Part shown: positions 17,075 to 26,335 of the stretch, one piece after another
How positions within the stretch are numbered: the first letter of the stretch is position 1
How the letters are laid out: each line of letters opens with the position of its first letter
NCBI GenBank assembly: GCA_964484185.1
Contig: CAZAEQ010000006.1
Span: forward strand, 1 to 64,000
Direction: 5' to 3'
Source: F1-120-MAGs238 sp964484185
Lineage (GTDB): Bacteria; Planctomycetota; Phycisphaerae; Phycisphaerales; UBA1924
Length of the DNA stretch: 64,000 nt
Position numbers and translations under genes: made by a program
The notes under the pieces: model-generated
What the model was told of the DNA's origin: nothing
The model's database searches: none
Seen by the model: only the letters and a program-made list of their open reading frames with translations

Positions 17075-18520
17075 CTACTTTCTGAAGTTCCATTCTGCTA
17101 TGGGTGATGGAGTGCGAGTTGCCATGATCGCTTCCATCCGTTGGACGATGTCCTGGTGTGCGGAAGCGATATCGGTAGTCTCACTCGGATCGGTTGCAAG
17201 ATCATACAACTCAATCGGGCCATCTGGGTTCTTCATCCCGTTGCGTCGAATAGCTTTGAAATTTCCAAGTCGAACTGCTTGCTGGCCGCCGGACATGGAG
17301 TATTCCCAGTAAAGGTGATCGCGCGTGAGTGGCGGGGCTGCGTGGAAAAGTGTCGGTGAGAGGTCGATGCCATCGAGATTGGCGGGGAGAAGTGACGGGC
17401 TTACGCCAGTCGCCGCGGCAAGTGTTGGGAACAGATCCCAGTTCGCGGTGATGGTGGAGTTGGTTGTGCCAGCCGGGATATTGCCCGGCCAAGAGAAGAT
17501 GAGGGGGACGCGGATGCCACCTTCGTAGAGCTGGCACTTGAGGCCCCGGAGGCCGCGGGCGCTGTCAAAGAACGCGCTGTCGGTGCCGCCGTTGAAAGTG
17601 GGCCCGTTGTCGCTGGTGAAGATGACGATGGTGTTGTCGTCCAATCCGAGAGATTTGAGATGGTCGAGCATGTGGCCGACATCGCGGTCCATGCGACTCA
17701 CCATGGCGGCGTACGCGGCGTGCGGAGTAGGGTGTTTCAGGTAGCCTTTCTTTCCGTCGTAAGGCGCATCGATGAGTGTGCTCGTGTATTGCGCAAGAGA
17801 ATCTTCGGGGACTTGCAGCGCAGCATGCGGGACAGGAGTTGCAAAGAGGAGGAAGAAGGGCTTGGATCGATTGGCGGAGATGAACTGCTCAGCTTCATCG
17901 CGAAACAGGTCGGGCGCGTATGACGCGCCGACTACTACGGAGCCGCTCTCCCATTTTTCCTGGTTGTTGGGAAGCGTGACAATTTCGCTGTCGCGATAGA
18001 GGAAAGGGGGACAGTGGTTGTGGGCGTGACGCTGGCAGAGGTACCCAAAGAAGTGATCGAAGCCCTGTTTGGCAGGGTCGCCGGTTGAGCCGGGAGGACC
18101 GAGTCCCCATTTGCCGATCGCGGCCGTTGAGTAGCCCTTGGTCTTGAGGAGCTGGGCGATCGTGACACTCTCGGCGGGCAGGGGTTGCTGGCCAGTTGGA
18201 GAAAGCTCTTTGTTGTCGCGGATCGCGGAGTGACCGGTGTGAAGGCCGGTGAGGAGTGTGCAACGTGAAGGTGCGCAGACACAGGAGCCGGAGTAGGCCT
18301 GGGTGAAGAGCATGCCGCGAGAAGCGAGGGAATCGATGTTTGGAGTCTTGATGAGTTTCTGGCCATAACAGCCGACTTCGCCAAATCCCAGATCATCGGA
18401 GATGATGAGGATGATATTGGGCGGAGGCTGTTTGCTGGAGAGAGCAGTGGATGTAGCAGAGCATCCTGAAAGGAGCGAGAGCGAGGCAAGAAGAAGAGCG
18501 AGAGTGCGAATCGTTCCCAT
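17075..18520 (-). CDS. Lipoprotein sulfatase (type I, formylglycine-dependent)
   Basis: The product from the ATG at 18520 is 481 residues with a lipoprotein signal MGTIRTLALLLASLSLLSGC. The sulfatase core follows: NIILIISDDLGFGEVGCYG with the metal-binding Asp pair, and CVCAPSRCTLLTG at about 80-92, the CxPSR site whose Cys is converted to formylglycine. AAIGKWGLG and FTSDNGP supply further active-site residues. Such enzymes hydrolyse sulfate esters from sulfated polysaccharides and are abundant in planctomycetes. I chose the start by the signal peptide; an upstream ATG at 18553 would add 11 residues. A formylglycine-generating enzyme is not in the window. It stands alone. Confidence 0.9.
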   Translation of the reverse strand: MGTIRTLALLLASLSLLSGCSATSTALSSKQPPPNIILIISDDLGFGEVGCYGQKLIKTPNIDSLASRGMLFTQAYSGSCVCAPSRCTLLTGLHTGHSAIRDNKELSPTGQQPLPAESVTIAQLLKTKGYSTAAIGKWGLGPPGSTGDPAKQGFDHFFGYLCQRHAHNHCPPFLYRDSEIVTLPNNQEKWESGSVVVGASYAPDLFRDEAEQFISANRSKPFFLLFATPVPHAALQVPEDSLAQYTSTLIDAPYDGKKGYLKHPTPHAAYAAMVSRMDRDVGHMLDHLKSLGLDDNTIVIFTSDNGPTFNGGTDSAFFDSARGLRGLKCQLYEGGIRVPLIFSWPGNIPAGTTNSTITANWDLFPTLAAATGVSPSLLPANLDGIDLSPTLFHAAPPLTRDHLYWEYSMSGGQQAVRLGNFKAIRRNGMKNPDGPIELYDLATDPSETTDIASAHQDIVQRMEAIMATRTPSPIAEWNFRK

Positions 18521-18663
18521 GGCGGAAACAATAGCTCGCGGCGAAGTTGGCACACGTTTGCCGCGATCAGCTAAGAAAGCAACGACAAAGTCGAGAAGCC
18601 TTGAGGTCGGATCGCCCTGGTTTTGAATCTTGCTCTACGATGGAACCGGGACTCTGAGTATTT

Positions 18664-19386
18664 ATGGAACAACAGGAGTCAATCAAGTTCGCGCAAGAGC
18701 CCGATGTCCGTATGAACTGGGCGAACTTGGTGTTTTTGCATTGGCGAGTTGATGCGAAGAAAATGCGAGAACTTGTGCCGCGGGAGCTGGAACTTGATGT
18801 ATTCGATGGCTCTGCGTGGGTGGGATTGGTTCCATTTCGGATGGAGGCGTGCGATTTTAAGGGTGTGCCGCGGTTGCCGGGGACGCGAGATTTTTTCGAG
18901 TGCAACGTGCGGACGTATGTGAAGTATCGCGGGAGGGCTGGGGTTTGGTTTTTCAGCTTAGATGCACAGACGCTGCTGCCGGTATTGGGTGGTCGATGGA
19001 TGTGGAGTTTGAATTACGTTCATAGCAGGTTTGATGTCAGCACTCAAGACAACGAGACGGACTATCGATTGACGCGGCGGGCGGGGCCGTGGGAAAATGG
19101 CAAGACGCATGTGAAGTGGCGGCGCGGCGAATTGCTGGCGGAGTCTGCGACCGGATCGCTCGCGGAGTTTTCGACGGAGCGGTATTGGTTGTTCACCAGG
19201 CGGTGGGGGCGAATTATGGCAGGCCGGGTGATTCACAAAAAATGGCCTCTGTGCAGGGCCGAAGTGCTTCATGTTGAAGATTCATTGATTGCTGCGGCCG
19301 GTTTGAAGGTTGAAGGCGCGCCGATAGCGTGGGCTGTGGAAAATTTGGAAGTGACGGGGACGAAGTTGGTCAACCTGGACCCCTGA
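18664..19386 (+). CDS. DUF2071 (YqjF-like) protein
   Basis: The 240-residue product matches the DUF2071/YqjF family. MNWANLVFLHWRVDAKKMRELVP is the family's opening, followed by WVGLVPFRMEACDFKGVPRLPGT, TYVKYRGRAGVWFFSLDA and a late LEVTGTKLV. The fold is related to acetoacetate decarboxylase but lacks the known active-site Lys motif; no function is established. There is no signal peptide. It is divergent from the sulfatase and converges on the thiE gene, with a small TTGACC/GGTCAA hairpin between the two stops. Confidence 0.8.
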   Translation: MEQQESIKFAQEPDVRMNWANLVFLHWRVDAKKMRELVPRELELDVFDGSAWVGLVPFRMEACDFKGVPRLPGTRDFFECNVRTYVKYRGRAGVWFFSLDAQTLLPVLGGRWMWSLNYVHSRFDVSTQDNETDYRLTRRAGPWENGKTHVKWRRGELLAESATGSLAEFSTERYWLFTRRWGRIMAGRVIHKKWPLCRAEVLHVEDSLIAAAGLKVEGAPIAWAVENLEVTGTKLVNLDP

Positions 19387-19409
19387 TATTGGATTGACCA
19401 GTTTAACGG

Positions 19410-20492
19410 TCAAGCAACGGTGGCAGCTGGCTCCAATCCGGTGGGCGCGAGTGCTTCCAGAAGCTGCCGTGCTGCAATCTCAGGACTTTCTTGTTTGCAG
19501 ACTGCGCTGGAGACTGCGATGCCCTTGGCCCCGACGGCGATGAGCGTGGGGATTGACGCGAGGTTTATGCCGCTGATTGCGAGATGGGGGACGCGACTTG
19601 TGATTGGGTCAGCGAGATATTCACGCAGGTATTCAGGGCCGGAGAGATCATCTTTTGGTTTGGTGGATGAGGGGAACATGGGGCCGACGCCCATGTAGTC
19701 GGCACCTGATTCGGCGGCCTCGCGTGCGATGTCGATGTTTGAGGTGGAGATGCCGATGAGAAGGTTGAAACCGACGAGTTTGCGTACATCGCGTACGTGC
19801 AGGTCGGTCTGGCCAATGTGAACGCCGTCAGCGCCGGCGAGGACTGCGAGATCGGGTCGATCGTTGATAATCGAAGTGGCGCGGTGTGTGCGGCAGATCT
19901 CAACGAGGCGCTTGGCGCGGCGGAGCATGTCGCGTTCGGTAAGACGTTTTTCGCGGAGCTGGATGCAATCGGCTCCGCCAGCGATTGCGCGTTCTACTAC
20001 TTTTTCCCAGGGCAGGTGCGTGCAGGCATCTTCGCTGACGATGATGCAGAGGCGCCATTGGCGGGCGCGGCGGGTGCCAAGCATGAGCAGGAGCTGTTGC
20101 TCCGCGACGTACGCGCGATAGCGGAGAGCTTCAGCGCGTTTTGCGGAGGCGGTCCCATCAGCGAGCGTCTTACATTGTTCTTCGATGGATCGCAGTGATT
20201 CCTGCAGCCGAGCGGCGGCGGCGATTGAGATTTCCAAGATCCCGCTGCGGGCCATTTCTTGCGGTGTCGAAATAGCGGTCCCAACATCTGCTTCGACGTT
20301 GCGTGCGGCGACACGTGTGCCCTTGTCGATCGGGAGTTTCTGATCAAGTTCGCCAAGAGCGTGGCGGATGGATTTGAGGTTCTCTGTGGCCGCCGAATCG
20401 CCTAGCGCGAACCGGGAAATGTCTTCCATGGTTCGCAGAGCTTCGCGAGAACGATTAAGGTTGGCGTCGATAATCCGTGCCGAAATGAGCAT
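19410..20492 (-). CDS. thiE: Thiamine-phosphate synthase with N-terminal ThiD2 domain
   Basis: The product is about 360 residues from the ATG at 20492. Residues 1-140 match the ThiD2-type N-terminal domain (IIDANLNRSREALRTMEDISRF, ARNVEADVG, SIAAAARLQESLRSIEE). The rest is ThiE, which couples hydroxymethylpyrimidine diphosphate and thiazole phosphate to thiamine phosphate. ThiE motifs are AGGADCIQLREK, IINDRPDLAVLAGADGVHIGQ, GISTSN and ADYMGVGPMFPSSTK. An upstream frame of 12 residues is excluded because the family start is MLISARIIDANLNR; GGGGGG precedes it. I saw no TPP riboswitch before the gene. A separate thiD or thiG is not in the window. Confidence 0.9.
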   Translation of the reverse strand: MLISARIIDANLNRSREALRTMEDISRFALGDSAATENLKSIRHALGELDQKLPIDKGTRVAARNVEADVGTAISTPQEMARSGILEISIAAAARLQESLRSIEEQCKTLADGTASAKRAEALRYRAYVAEQQLLLMLGTRRARQWRLCIIVSEDACTHLPWEKVVERAIAGGADCIQLREKRLTERDMLRRAKRLVEICRTHRATSIINDRPDLAVLAGADGVHIGQTDLHVRDVRKLVGFNLLIGISTSNIDIAREAAESGADYMGVGPMFPSSTKPKDDLSGPEYLREYLADPITSRVPHLAISGINLASIPTLIAVGAKGIAVSSAVCKQESPEIAARQLLEALAPTGLEPAATVA

Positions 20493-20573
20493 GAGACCCC
20501 CCGGAGGCGAAAGAGATACGAGTATCACTTTATACCGGGGAACCAGGCGATCGGTTGCAGGATTGGGACGGTT

Positions 20574-21095
20574 TCAGGCGGAAGGCAGGCCCATACAACG
20601 GCGCCAGGTGCTGATCTGGCCCAAGTGCATCATGAGGTGGTTGTTGCACATGAAGAGGACGCGGCCGCCAACAGTGGGGAAACGCGTCCGTGCCTTTTCA
20701 TCGGGAGTTTCGGCGAGGAGTTTGGCATCATCGATGCCGCCGAGGACTTCGAAGAGATTGTCATGAGTTTTGAAGAATGCGGCAGTGATGACTTCCATTG
20801 ACGGATAGATGTTGCCAGCGACATCGTCCTGGCAGGGTGTACCGTCCTTGAATAGTCCTTCAAAGTTGGCGGGAGCGGCGAATTTCGCGGGGTCGAGTCC
20901 GACCATTGAGGCGACCTTGGTTGGGTACGTTGCCAGGTGTCCATAGACCCAGGCAGGGTTGTTGGCGTCGATGAGTTTCCCGTTGACGGTCGCTTTGCGG
21001 GCAAATTGCTGAGCGGTGACGCCGACGAGCAGACGCTCGCCATACCCACGAGTGATTTTGCCTGCGGTTGCGATCATCTGTGCGTATTGACCCAT
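20574..21095 (-). CDS. DinB-family protein
   Basis: From the ATG at 21095 the product is 173 residues with the four-helix outline of DinB/YfiT-like proteins. A first His lies in PAWVYGHLATYP, and a last His in NNHLMMHLGQISTWRR, positions that bind a divalent metal in relatives. DinB-like proteins include thiol-dependent S-transferases and stress proteins; the substrate here is unknown. The start is decided by a very strong ribosome binding site (TAAGGAG) eight bases before it; a longer frame to 21164 has none. It lies divergent from lptB. Confidence 0.8.
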   Translation of the reverse strand: MGQYAQMIATAGKITRGYGERLLVGVTAQQFARKATVNGKLIDANNPAWVYGHLATYPTKVASMVGLDPAKFAAPANFEGLFKDGTPCQDDVAGNIYPSMEVITAAFFKTHDNLFEVLGGIDDAKLLAETPDEKARTRFPTVGGRVLFMCNNHLMMHLGQISTWRRCMGLPSA

Positions 21096-21236
21096 GTGCA
21101 ATCTCCTTAAGTCTTGAATGGTTTCCGAGACGGTAGGATGCCGCGAATGGAAGCCGGGAAACACGGAAAAACGGAATCGACTGAGGTGTGGCAGGGGGTT
21201 GGGGTTGCTGCGACGAGGACAATGACCGGCTAGACT

Positions 21237-21992
21237 GTGCCCTTGGCACTATTAGAAGCACACAATCTGCGGAAAGCGTTTGCCGGGCGGACGGTGGTGG
21301 ATTCGGTCTCGTTCACGGTCGAACGTGGAGAGATTGTGGGTCTGCTTGGCCGCAATGGTGCGGGAAAGACCACCAGTTTTCGCATGACGATCGGGATGAT
21401 TGATGCCGATGGCGGGAAAGTGAATTTCGACGGGCAGGATGTATCGCACATGCCCATGTATCAGCGGGCAAGGATGGGGATGGGGTATCTGTCGCAGGAG
21501 CCATCGATCTTTCAGCGGCTGAGCTGCGAGGATAATCTGCTGGCGATCCTGGAAACGCTTGATTTAGCAAGAGAGGAACGCAAGCGGCGGGCCGGGGAGT
21601 TGCTCGCTCAGTTCGGACTTTCGCACAAAGCAAAGAGTGCAGCGCGGACCTGTTCTGGCGGCGAGCGGCGAAAACTTGAGATCGCGCGATCGTTGATTAC
21701 CAAGCCGCGTCTGATTCTGCTGGATGAGCCATTTAGCGGCGTGGATCCGATCGCGGTGGAAGAACTGCAGGATGAAATTCGGCGGCTGGCGGGCGCGGGG
21801 ATCGCGATATTGATTACGGATCACAATGTGCAGCAGACGCTGCGCGTGTGTGATCGGGCGTGCATTATTGATGCGGGGCGGAAGTTCGCTGAAGGGTCGC
21901 CGAAGGAATTGATTAATGATGAGCGGGTGCGGCGGGTGTATCTTGGAAGCTTGTTCCGAGGTGACGAGTTTGACGATGTAGTTCGGACGTGA
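21237..21992 (+). CDS. lptB: LPS export ABC transporter ATP-binding protein
   Basis: The 251-residue product is an ABC ATPase of the LptB type. Walker A is GRNGAGKT at 38-45, the Q loop is YLSQEPSIFQRLSCEDNLLAI, the signature is CSGGERRKLEIARSL, Walker B is LILLDEPFSGVDPIAV, and the switch His lies in LITDHNVQQTL. LptB powers extraction of lipopolysaccharide from the inner membrane with LptF and LptG, which are not in the window. The GTG start at 21237 has a weak ribosome binding site. The following lipoprotein gene overlaps or abuts its stop. Together with the GT9 gene it supports a Gram-negative outer membrane. Confidence 0.9.
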   Translation: MPLALLEAHNLRKAFAGRTVVDSVSFTVERGEIVGLLGRNGAGKTTSFRMTIGMIDADGGKVNFDGQDVSHMPMYQRARMGMGYLSQEPSIFQRLSCEDNLLAILETLDLAREERKRRAGELLAQFGLSHKAKSAARTCSGGERRKLEIARSLITKPRLILLDEPFSGVDPIAVEELQDEIRRLAGAGIAILITDHNVQQTLRVCDRACIIDAGRKFAEGSPKELINDERVRRVYLGSLFRGDEFDDVVRT

Positions 21993-22006
21993 TGGGAGTT
22001 GCAGCG

Positions 22007-22468
22007 ATGAAATACACGGGGACATTTACGCGGGTCGGAGCGATGGCGGTCTTGGCGTGCACGTTGGGCGGATGTCTGGAACGAAAGTTGCAGATTACCA
22101 GTGAGCCTGCCGGTGCACTGTGCTGGGTGAATGACCGCGAGGTTGGAGTTACGCCGCTGGAATTGGAGTTTACGTACTACGGGACGTATGAAGTGCGGCT
22201 GAAGAAGGAAGGCTTTGAGCCGCTGGTGACCAAGGCGCGGGCGAGTCAGCCGGTGTATGAATATCCGCCGCTGGATCTGATGGCGACTGTGGTGCCGGCG
22301 AAGATCGAGACCGAAGTGAAGTGGCACTTTGTAATGGAGGCGTCGAAGGAGATGACGCAGCCAAAGGACGAGTTTGAGACAGATTTGTTGAAGCGGGCGA
22401 TGGAATTGCGGGGGAATGTGGAAAGTGAGCCCGCGAAGGAAGAGGCACCCAAGGAAGAGCCAAAGTAG
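22007..22468 (+). CDS. PEGA-domain lipoprotein
   Basis: The product from the ATG at 22007 is 153 residues. It starts with a lipoprotein signal (MKYTGTFTRVGAMAVLACTLGGC) and continues with a PEGA domain: KLQITSEPAGALCWVNDREVGVTPLELEF, then YYGTYEVRLKKEGFEPL. PEGA domains are small beta-rich modules found in surface proteins. The C terminus is Glu/Lys rich with two KEE-type copies. A GTG at 21989, overlapping the lptB stop, is an alternative start that would add six residues before the signal. Cotranscription with lptB suggests an envelope role. Confidence 0.8.
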   Translation: MKYTGTFTRVGAMAVLACTLGGCLERKLQITSEPAGALCWVNDREVGVTPLELEFTYYGTYEVRLKKEGFEPLVTKARASQPVYEYPPLDLMATVVPAKIETEVKWHFVMEASKEMTQPKDEFETDLLKRAMELRGNVESEPAKEEAPKEEPK

Positions 22469-22474
22469 GACGAA

Positions 22475-22756
22475 TCAGCCGCACTGACGGATTTCGCGGT
22501 CGATTTCCGGGAACCAGCGGCGGGCGCGGGCGGCGTCGAATTTGATGGGGAGCGGCTCGTCGCGGCGCGTCAGGCAGTATTCGAGGATGCGTTCGGCCAT
22601 TCGTGAAGGGGAAACTGTGCCGCCGCACCAGTGGTCGTGGTCCTGCCATGAGAGGGTGATGGTGTGGGCAGTAGATTGGCCGTTATGGGTGACGAGGGCC
22701 TGCCATTGCCAACCGTGGTTGAGGAGGGTCTCAGAATGTGTGTTGATCGTGAGCAT
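22475..22756 (-). CDS. Conserved small protein of unknown function
   Basis: The 93-residue product has an N-terminal half with two strand-like stretches (WQALVTHNGQSTAHTITLSW) and a C-terminal part with ILEYCLTRRDEPLPIKFDAARARRWFPEIDREIR. That layout, a helix ending in an R-x-E/D-P turn followed by FD...YFPE, recurs in small conserved bacterial proteins of unknown function as I recall the family. No transmembrane segment or Cys pair is seen. The gene converges on the PEGA lipoprotein gene with six bases between stops. Confidence 0.6.
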   Translation of the reverse strand: MLTINTHSETLLNHGWQWQALVTHNGQSTAHTITLSWQDHDHWCGGTVSPSRMAERILEYCLTRRDEPLPIKFDAARARRWFPEIDREIRQCG

Positions 22757-22863
22757 GTTTTGGTGCGTGGACGTTCATAGGATTCGGCCGGTAAGGGGTG
22801 GGACTTGATAGATTGAAAGCAAGTCGGCGGCGAAAGTGCTGTTGACGTGAGGATGCACCTTCG

Positions 22864-24201
22864 ATGACGATGCTGCTTGAGATTATTCGACTCGGTTTGC
22901 GCAACTTGCGGCTGAAGTTGCTGCGTTCCATTTTGACTGCGCTGGGGATTATCTGCGGCGTGGCGGCGGTGATTGCCATGGTGGCGATTGGTGAAGGTTC
23001 GACCCGGCAGGCGCTTGAGCAGATCGAACGGTTGGGCGCGCGCAACATTATTGTGAGGAGTCAGAAGCCTCCGGAGACGGCGAATCAGCAGTCTACGGGA
23101 AGCGGGCGGTCGAGCTTTATCAGTAAGTATGGATTGACGCGGACAGATTTGACGGTGATTCAGGAGAATTTTCCTGATGCATCGGCCATGGTGCCGCTGA
23201 AGGAAGTTGGCGGGCAGGTTTTGCGAGATGAGCGGCGGAGGACGAGCCAGGCATATGGCACAACGCCGGAATTCTTAGAAGTCGCAAATCTGACTGTGGC
23301 TCGCGGCAGGTATCTGGCGAAGCAGGATATTGAAGAAGGCTCGACTGTTTGCGTGATTGGGCATGAGTTAGCGGCGGTGTTCTTTCCATTGGAAGATCCG
23401 CTGGGCCAAATGTTGAGGATTGATGCCAAGGCGTTCACGGTGGTGGGGGTGCTTGCGCCGGTGGGGCTGGCCGGTGGTGCGGGGGCTGCGCTGATCGGGC
23501 GCGATCTGAATTTTGATATGCATATCCCGCTGACGACTGCGGGATTGGTGTTTGGCGACACGGTGATGCGTCGGACGAGTGGGTCGTTTCAGGCGAGCGA
23601 GGTGCAGATTTCTGAGATATATATGTCGTCGCCGAGTCGAGAGAGAGTGGAGACTGATGCACACAGGCTGCGGCGAATCGCGGAAGTGCGGCACCCGGGC
23701 TTGACGGATGTGACGCTGATCGTGCCATTTGAATTGCTTGCAAATGCGCGACGGACCAGGGCGACGGCGAACCTGGTGCTCGCGCTTGTGGCGAGTATTT
23801 CGCTGCTGGTTGGCGGCATCGGGATTATGAACATCATGCTGGCGAGCGTCACTGAGCGAACACGGGAAATTGGTATTCGTCGCGCGATTGGGGCAACTCG
23901 CGATCATATTTTGCTGCAGTTCCTCGTAGAGACCGGGGTGCTAAGCGCGATCGGCGGCGTCGTCGGGGTGATTGCGGGAGTGGGCTTTGCAGTGCTGGTT
24001 GACAAGGGGATTGCCCTGTTGACATCAGTAACGTGGTTTAAGAGTTTCATTCCAGAGAATGCGCAGATGCCGACACATGTGACGCTGTGGTCGGTGCTGG
24101 TTGCGTTTTCGGTGGCAGTGATCACGGGCCTGGTGTTTGGCATTTATCCAGCACGGCGCGCGAGCATGCAGGATCCGATTCATGCGCTGCGGCATGACTG
24201 A
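22864..24201 (+). CDS. MacB-like ABC transporter permease
   Basis: The 445-residue product has one N-terminal membrane segment (LTALGIICGVAAVIAMVAI), a large periplasmic MacB_PCD-type region at about 50-290, and three C-terminal segments of the FtsX type. The conserved stretch GGIGIMNIMLASVTERTREIGIRRAIGAT precedes the second segment and the end reads GIYPARRASMQDPIHALRHD. Such permeases move or extrude lipoproteins, peptides or drugs with an ATPase partner. No MacB-type ATPase is adjacent, so its partner must be elsewhere. It starts 107 bases after the divergent small protein gene. Confidence 0.88.
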   Translation: MTMLLEIIRLGLRNLRLKLLRSILTALGIICGVAAVIAMVAIGEGSTRQALEQIERLGARNIIVRSQKPPETANQQSTGSGRSSFISKYGLTRTDLTVIQENFPDASAMVPLKEVGGQVLRDERRRTSQAYGTTPEFLEVANLTVARGRYLAKQDIEEGSTVCVIGHELAAVFFPLEDPLGQMLRIDAKAFTVVGVLAPVGLAGGAGAALIGRDLNFDMHIPLTTAGLVFGDTVMRRTSGSFQASEVQISEIYMSSPSRERVETDAHRLRRIAEVRHPGLTDVTLIVPFELLANARRTRATANLVLALVASISLLVGGIGIMNIMLASVTERTREIGIRRAIGATRDHILLQFLVETGVLSAIGGVVGVIAGVGFAVLVDKGIALLTSVTWFKSFIPENAQMPTHVTLWSVLVAFSVAVITGLVFGIYPARRASMQDPIHALRHD

Positions 24202-24211
24202 GTTTCTGTGG

Positions 24212-25441
24212 TCAACAACCTGAGGCGAAGATCTGTACAAAATCGAGGTAGTCGAACATGTCGATCACTAGATCGCGGTTCACATCGGCGCTCATGCTTC
24301 CAAGCGAGAAATCCTGCACGAATTCAAGGTAATCAAAGAAGTCCGCGATGCCATCGTGGTTGTAATCGGCGATGCACGGGGAGCCCAGATCGAGAACAAA
24401 TGTCGTGGCGCGGCCGCCTCGGCTGGCTTCACCGATGATTACCGTGCCATCATCGGAGATTGCGCGCGCGTTGATGAGCACCCACCCGCCCAAGTCTCCA
24501 ACCAGGCTCATGGCATACGCCGTCAGGTCAAACCTGCCGACGTCTTCGATCCAAAGGAAGCCTCGGTTGTCATACCTACCCACGATCATGGAGCCATCGC
24601 CGTTTACGTCGCTTGCATATGAGTACAAATCGATCTGTCCGGGCGCGAGATATTCAACTCCGGCACTGGTCCAGCGGCACGGTGTGTACTCCAGCGGAGC
24701 CATATAACCGCCGCCGATCGAGACAATTCGCATGCCGACTACTGTGGAACCATCTGAAGAGACTTTTGATGCGTAAGACGTAAACGCGTCTTCGCTCCAA
24801 CCCAGTCCGGCAACGGTCGGATTCCAGGTCACTGCTTCATACTCGATCATCGTCCCATGATCGCCACAGTGATGGGCCGAACCCGCGATGACCGCTCCAT
24901 TTCCCGAGATTGCGGTTGCCTCGGATCGACTGTTGCAATTCGCCATCGGCAGCTGCGGCAGAAACGACCAGCCCGCATTTGCATTCCAGACCGCGCCGGC
25001 ATCGCCGACGCCAAAGTTGTACGAACGACCGACCAATGTCGAACCGTCGCCGCTTACGTCGCTGCAATATGCAAACCCGCTCACCGGTGGCGGAACATAG
25101 GAAAGTGTTCCCTGAATCCACCGGAACGGCTGGGTCGTCGTTGTGAAGGTCGTACCGACAATGACACTGCCATCAAACGAAGCGGCGACGGGCGAAAGTC
25201 GAGAGCCTTGCTGCAGATAAACCGGCGTGAGCGATGTGCGCCAATCGACGTACGCAGCTTCATACCGCGGCGAGCTATCAACGATTCCGACAACGCGGTT
25301 GCCATCGCCAGAAAGCGCGGTGGGGCTGAAAACATTTTGTTCGGAACCCACAATGTGAAAGCTGGGGTTGGTTGCCCAGGCCTGGCCTGCGACCAGCATC
25401 ATGAACAACGCCAGAGAGATCGATTCGTGAGCGAGTTTCAT
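24212..25441 (-). CDS. Secreted HAF-like repeat protein with dockerin-like tail
   Basis: From the ATG at 25441 the product is 409 residues with a signal peptide (SISLALFMMLVAGQAWA). The middle contains about six repeats around 50 residues long with a GDGSxxVG core (GDGNRVVG, FDGSVIVG, GDGSTLVG, GNGAVIAG, SDGSTVVG, GDGSMIVG), similar to HAF-type extracellular repeats. The C terminus has two dockerin-like calcium-binding units: DYNHDGIADFFDYLEFV and DVNRDLVIDMFDYLDFV, ending in Cys. Such tails are common in planctomycetes without known cohesins. Function is unknown. It converges on the MacB-like gene with ten bases between them. Confidence 0.75.
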   Translation of the reverse strand: MKLAHESISLALFMMLVAGQAWATNPSFHIVGSEQNVFSPTALSGDGNRVVGIVDSSPRYEAAYVDWRTSLTPVYLQQGSRLSPVAASFDGSVIVGTTFTTTTQPFRWIQGTLSYVPPPVSGFAYCSDVSGDGSTLVGRSYNFGVGDAGAVWNANAGWSFLPQLPMANCNSRSEATAISGNGAVIAGSAHHCGDHGTMIEYEAVTWNPTVAGLGWSEDAFTSYASKVSSDGSTVVGMRIVSIGGGYMAPLEYTPCRWTSAGVEYLAPGQIDLYSYASDVNGDGSMIVGRYDNRGFLWIEDVGRFDLTAYAMSLVGDLGGWVLINARAISDDGTVIIGEASRGGRATTFVLDLGSPCIADYNHDGIADFFDYLEFVQDFSLGSMSADVNRDLVIDMFDYLDFVQIFASGC

Positions 25442-25472
25442 GGGAGTAAGCATACTGCACGCGTCAAGTGCA

Positions 25473-26240
25473 TCATGGCGACTTCTTTTCCCGAAGTGTG
25501 AATTTTGAGCTAATTTCAACCTCAAGTTCAAGCGTCTGGCTCAATCCGCGGCGGCCCAGCGCTGCCCGCACTGCCCGGGCCGAGGATTCAATTTGCTCCA
25601 GTCGGCGGCTGCTGGAAATGGAAGCGGGATTCACTCGATACCCGTACAGCGGCAGCGGAATGTGATGGAAGGGTGTGACCTCCGACAGCCGAAGGCACAG
25701 GTCGTAATCGCCCGCGGCGGAATAGGAAGTGTCAAACCCTCCGACCTGATCAAACACATCGCGGCGGATGATGCGAAAGTGAAAGCTGATGAAATTGGTG
25801 AGCAGTGACTGCGGGCTAAACGGAATCTGCGAGCGCTTCCCAATTCCAAGGACTTTGCCTGCGGCATCGAGAACAAGATGATCGGAGTAAAACACGCCGC
25901 AGTTTGGGTGGTTCTCGATGGCTTTGAGAGATTCAGCAATCGCGGCGGGGGCCAGGAGATCGTCGGCATCGCATTGACCCAGCAGGTCGGCGCGTGCAAG
26001 CGCGGATGCATCTCGAAGCGAGGAGTAGACGCCGCGATGAGGGAATTGGAGGAGACGAATTCGGCAATCGGTTGCGGCCGCGTTGGCCGCAATAGTGGGG
26101 GACGAGTCGATGGAACCGTCATCGGCGATGATGAGTTCCCAGTTTGCACACGTCTGAGCCAGGATCGAATCGATCGCCGCTGGCAGCGTTGTCGCGGCGT
26201 TGAAGCAGGGCATGAGAATGGAGATTTTGGGAAGATCCAC
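25473..26240 (-). CDS. Glycosyltransferase family 2
   Basis: The product is a GT-A-fold inverting glycosyltransferase of about 255 residues. It starts PKISILMPCFNAATTLP, then ELIIADDGSIDSSP, then LLGQCDADDLL supplying the metal-binding DxD. GGFDTSYSAAGDYDLCLRL is the acceptor-side motif. The open frame runs up to a TTG at 26285, but the likely start is the GTG at 26240, directly before DLPKISILMPC, since the family normally begins there. No ribosome binding site decides it. Acceptor and sugar are unknown. It stands about 30 bases downstream of a hairpin that ends the neighbouring transcript. Confidence 0.85.
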   Translation of the reverse strand: MDLPKISILMPCFNAATTLPAAIDSILAQTCANWELIIADDGSIDSSPTIAANAAATDCRIRLLQFPHRGVYSSLRDASALARADLLGQCDADDLLAPAAIAESLKAIENHPNCGVFYSDHLVLDAAGKVLGIGKRSQIPFSPQSLLTNFISFHFRIIRRDVFDQVGGFDTSYSAAGDYDLCLRLSEVTPFHHIPLPLYGYRVNPASISSSRRLEQIESSARAVRAALGRRGLSQTLELEVEISSKFTLREKKSP

Positions 26241-26290
26241 GCCGATGAGAATACCGGCTGTAGGGCGCTGTGCAAGAATGTACAAAGTCT

Positions 26291-26335
26291 AAAAAGGCCG
26301 AGACCGACGTGACACAGTGTCCCGCCGGCTCGACC
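26291..26335 (-). terminator. Rho-independent terminator candidate
   Basis: On the reverse strand GGTCGAG (26335-26329) pairs with CTCGGCC (26302-26296), with one G-T pair and further imperfect pairing inside. The stem is followed directly by five Ts. It lies downstream of the receiver-like gene and just before the GT2 gene. Confidence 0.5.

Noticed and set aside
20493..20573. TPP riboswitch before thiE
   Set aside because: I looked for the CTGAGA core and related helices on the reverse strand before the start and did not find them.
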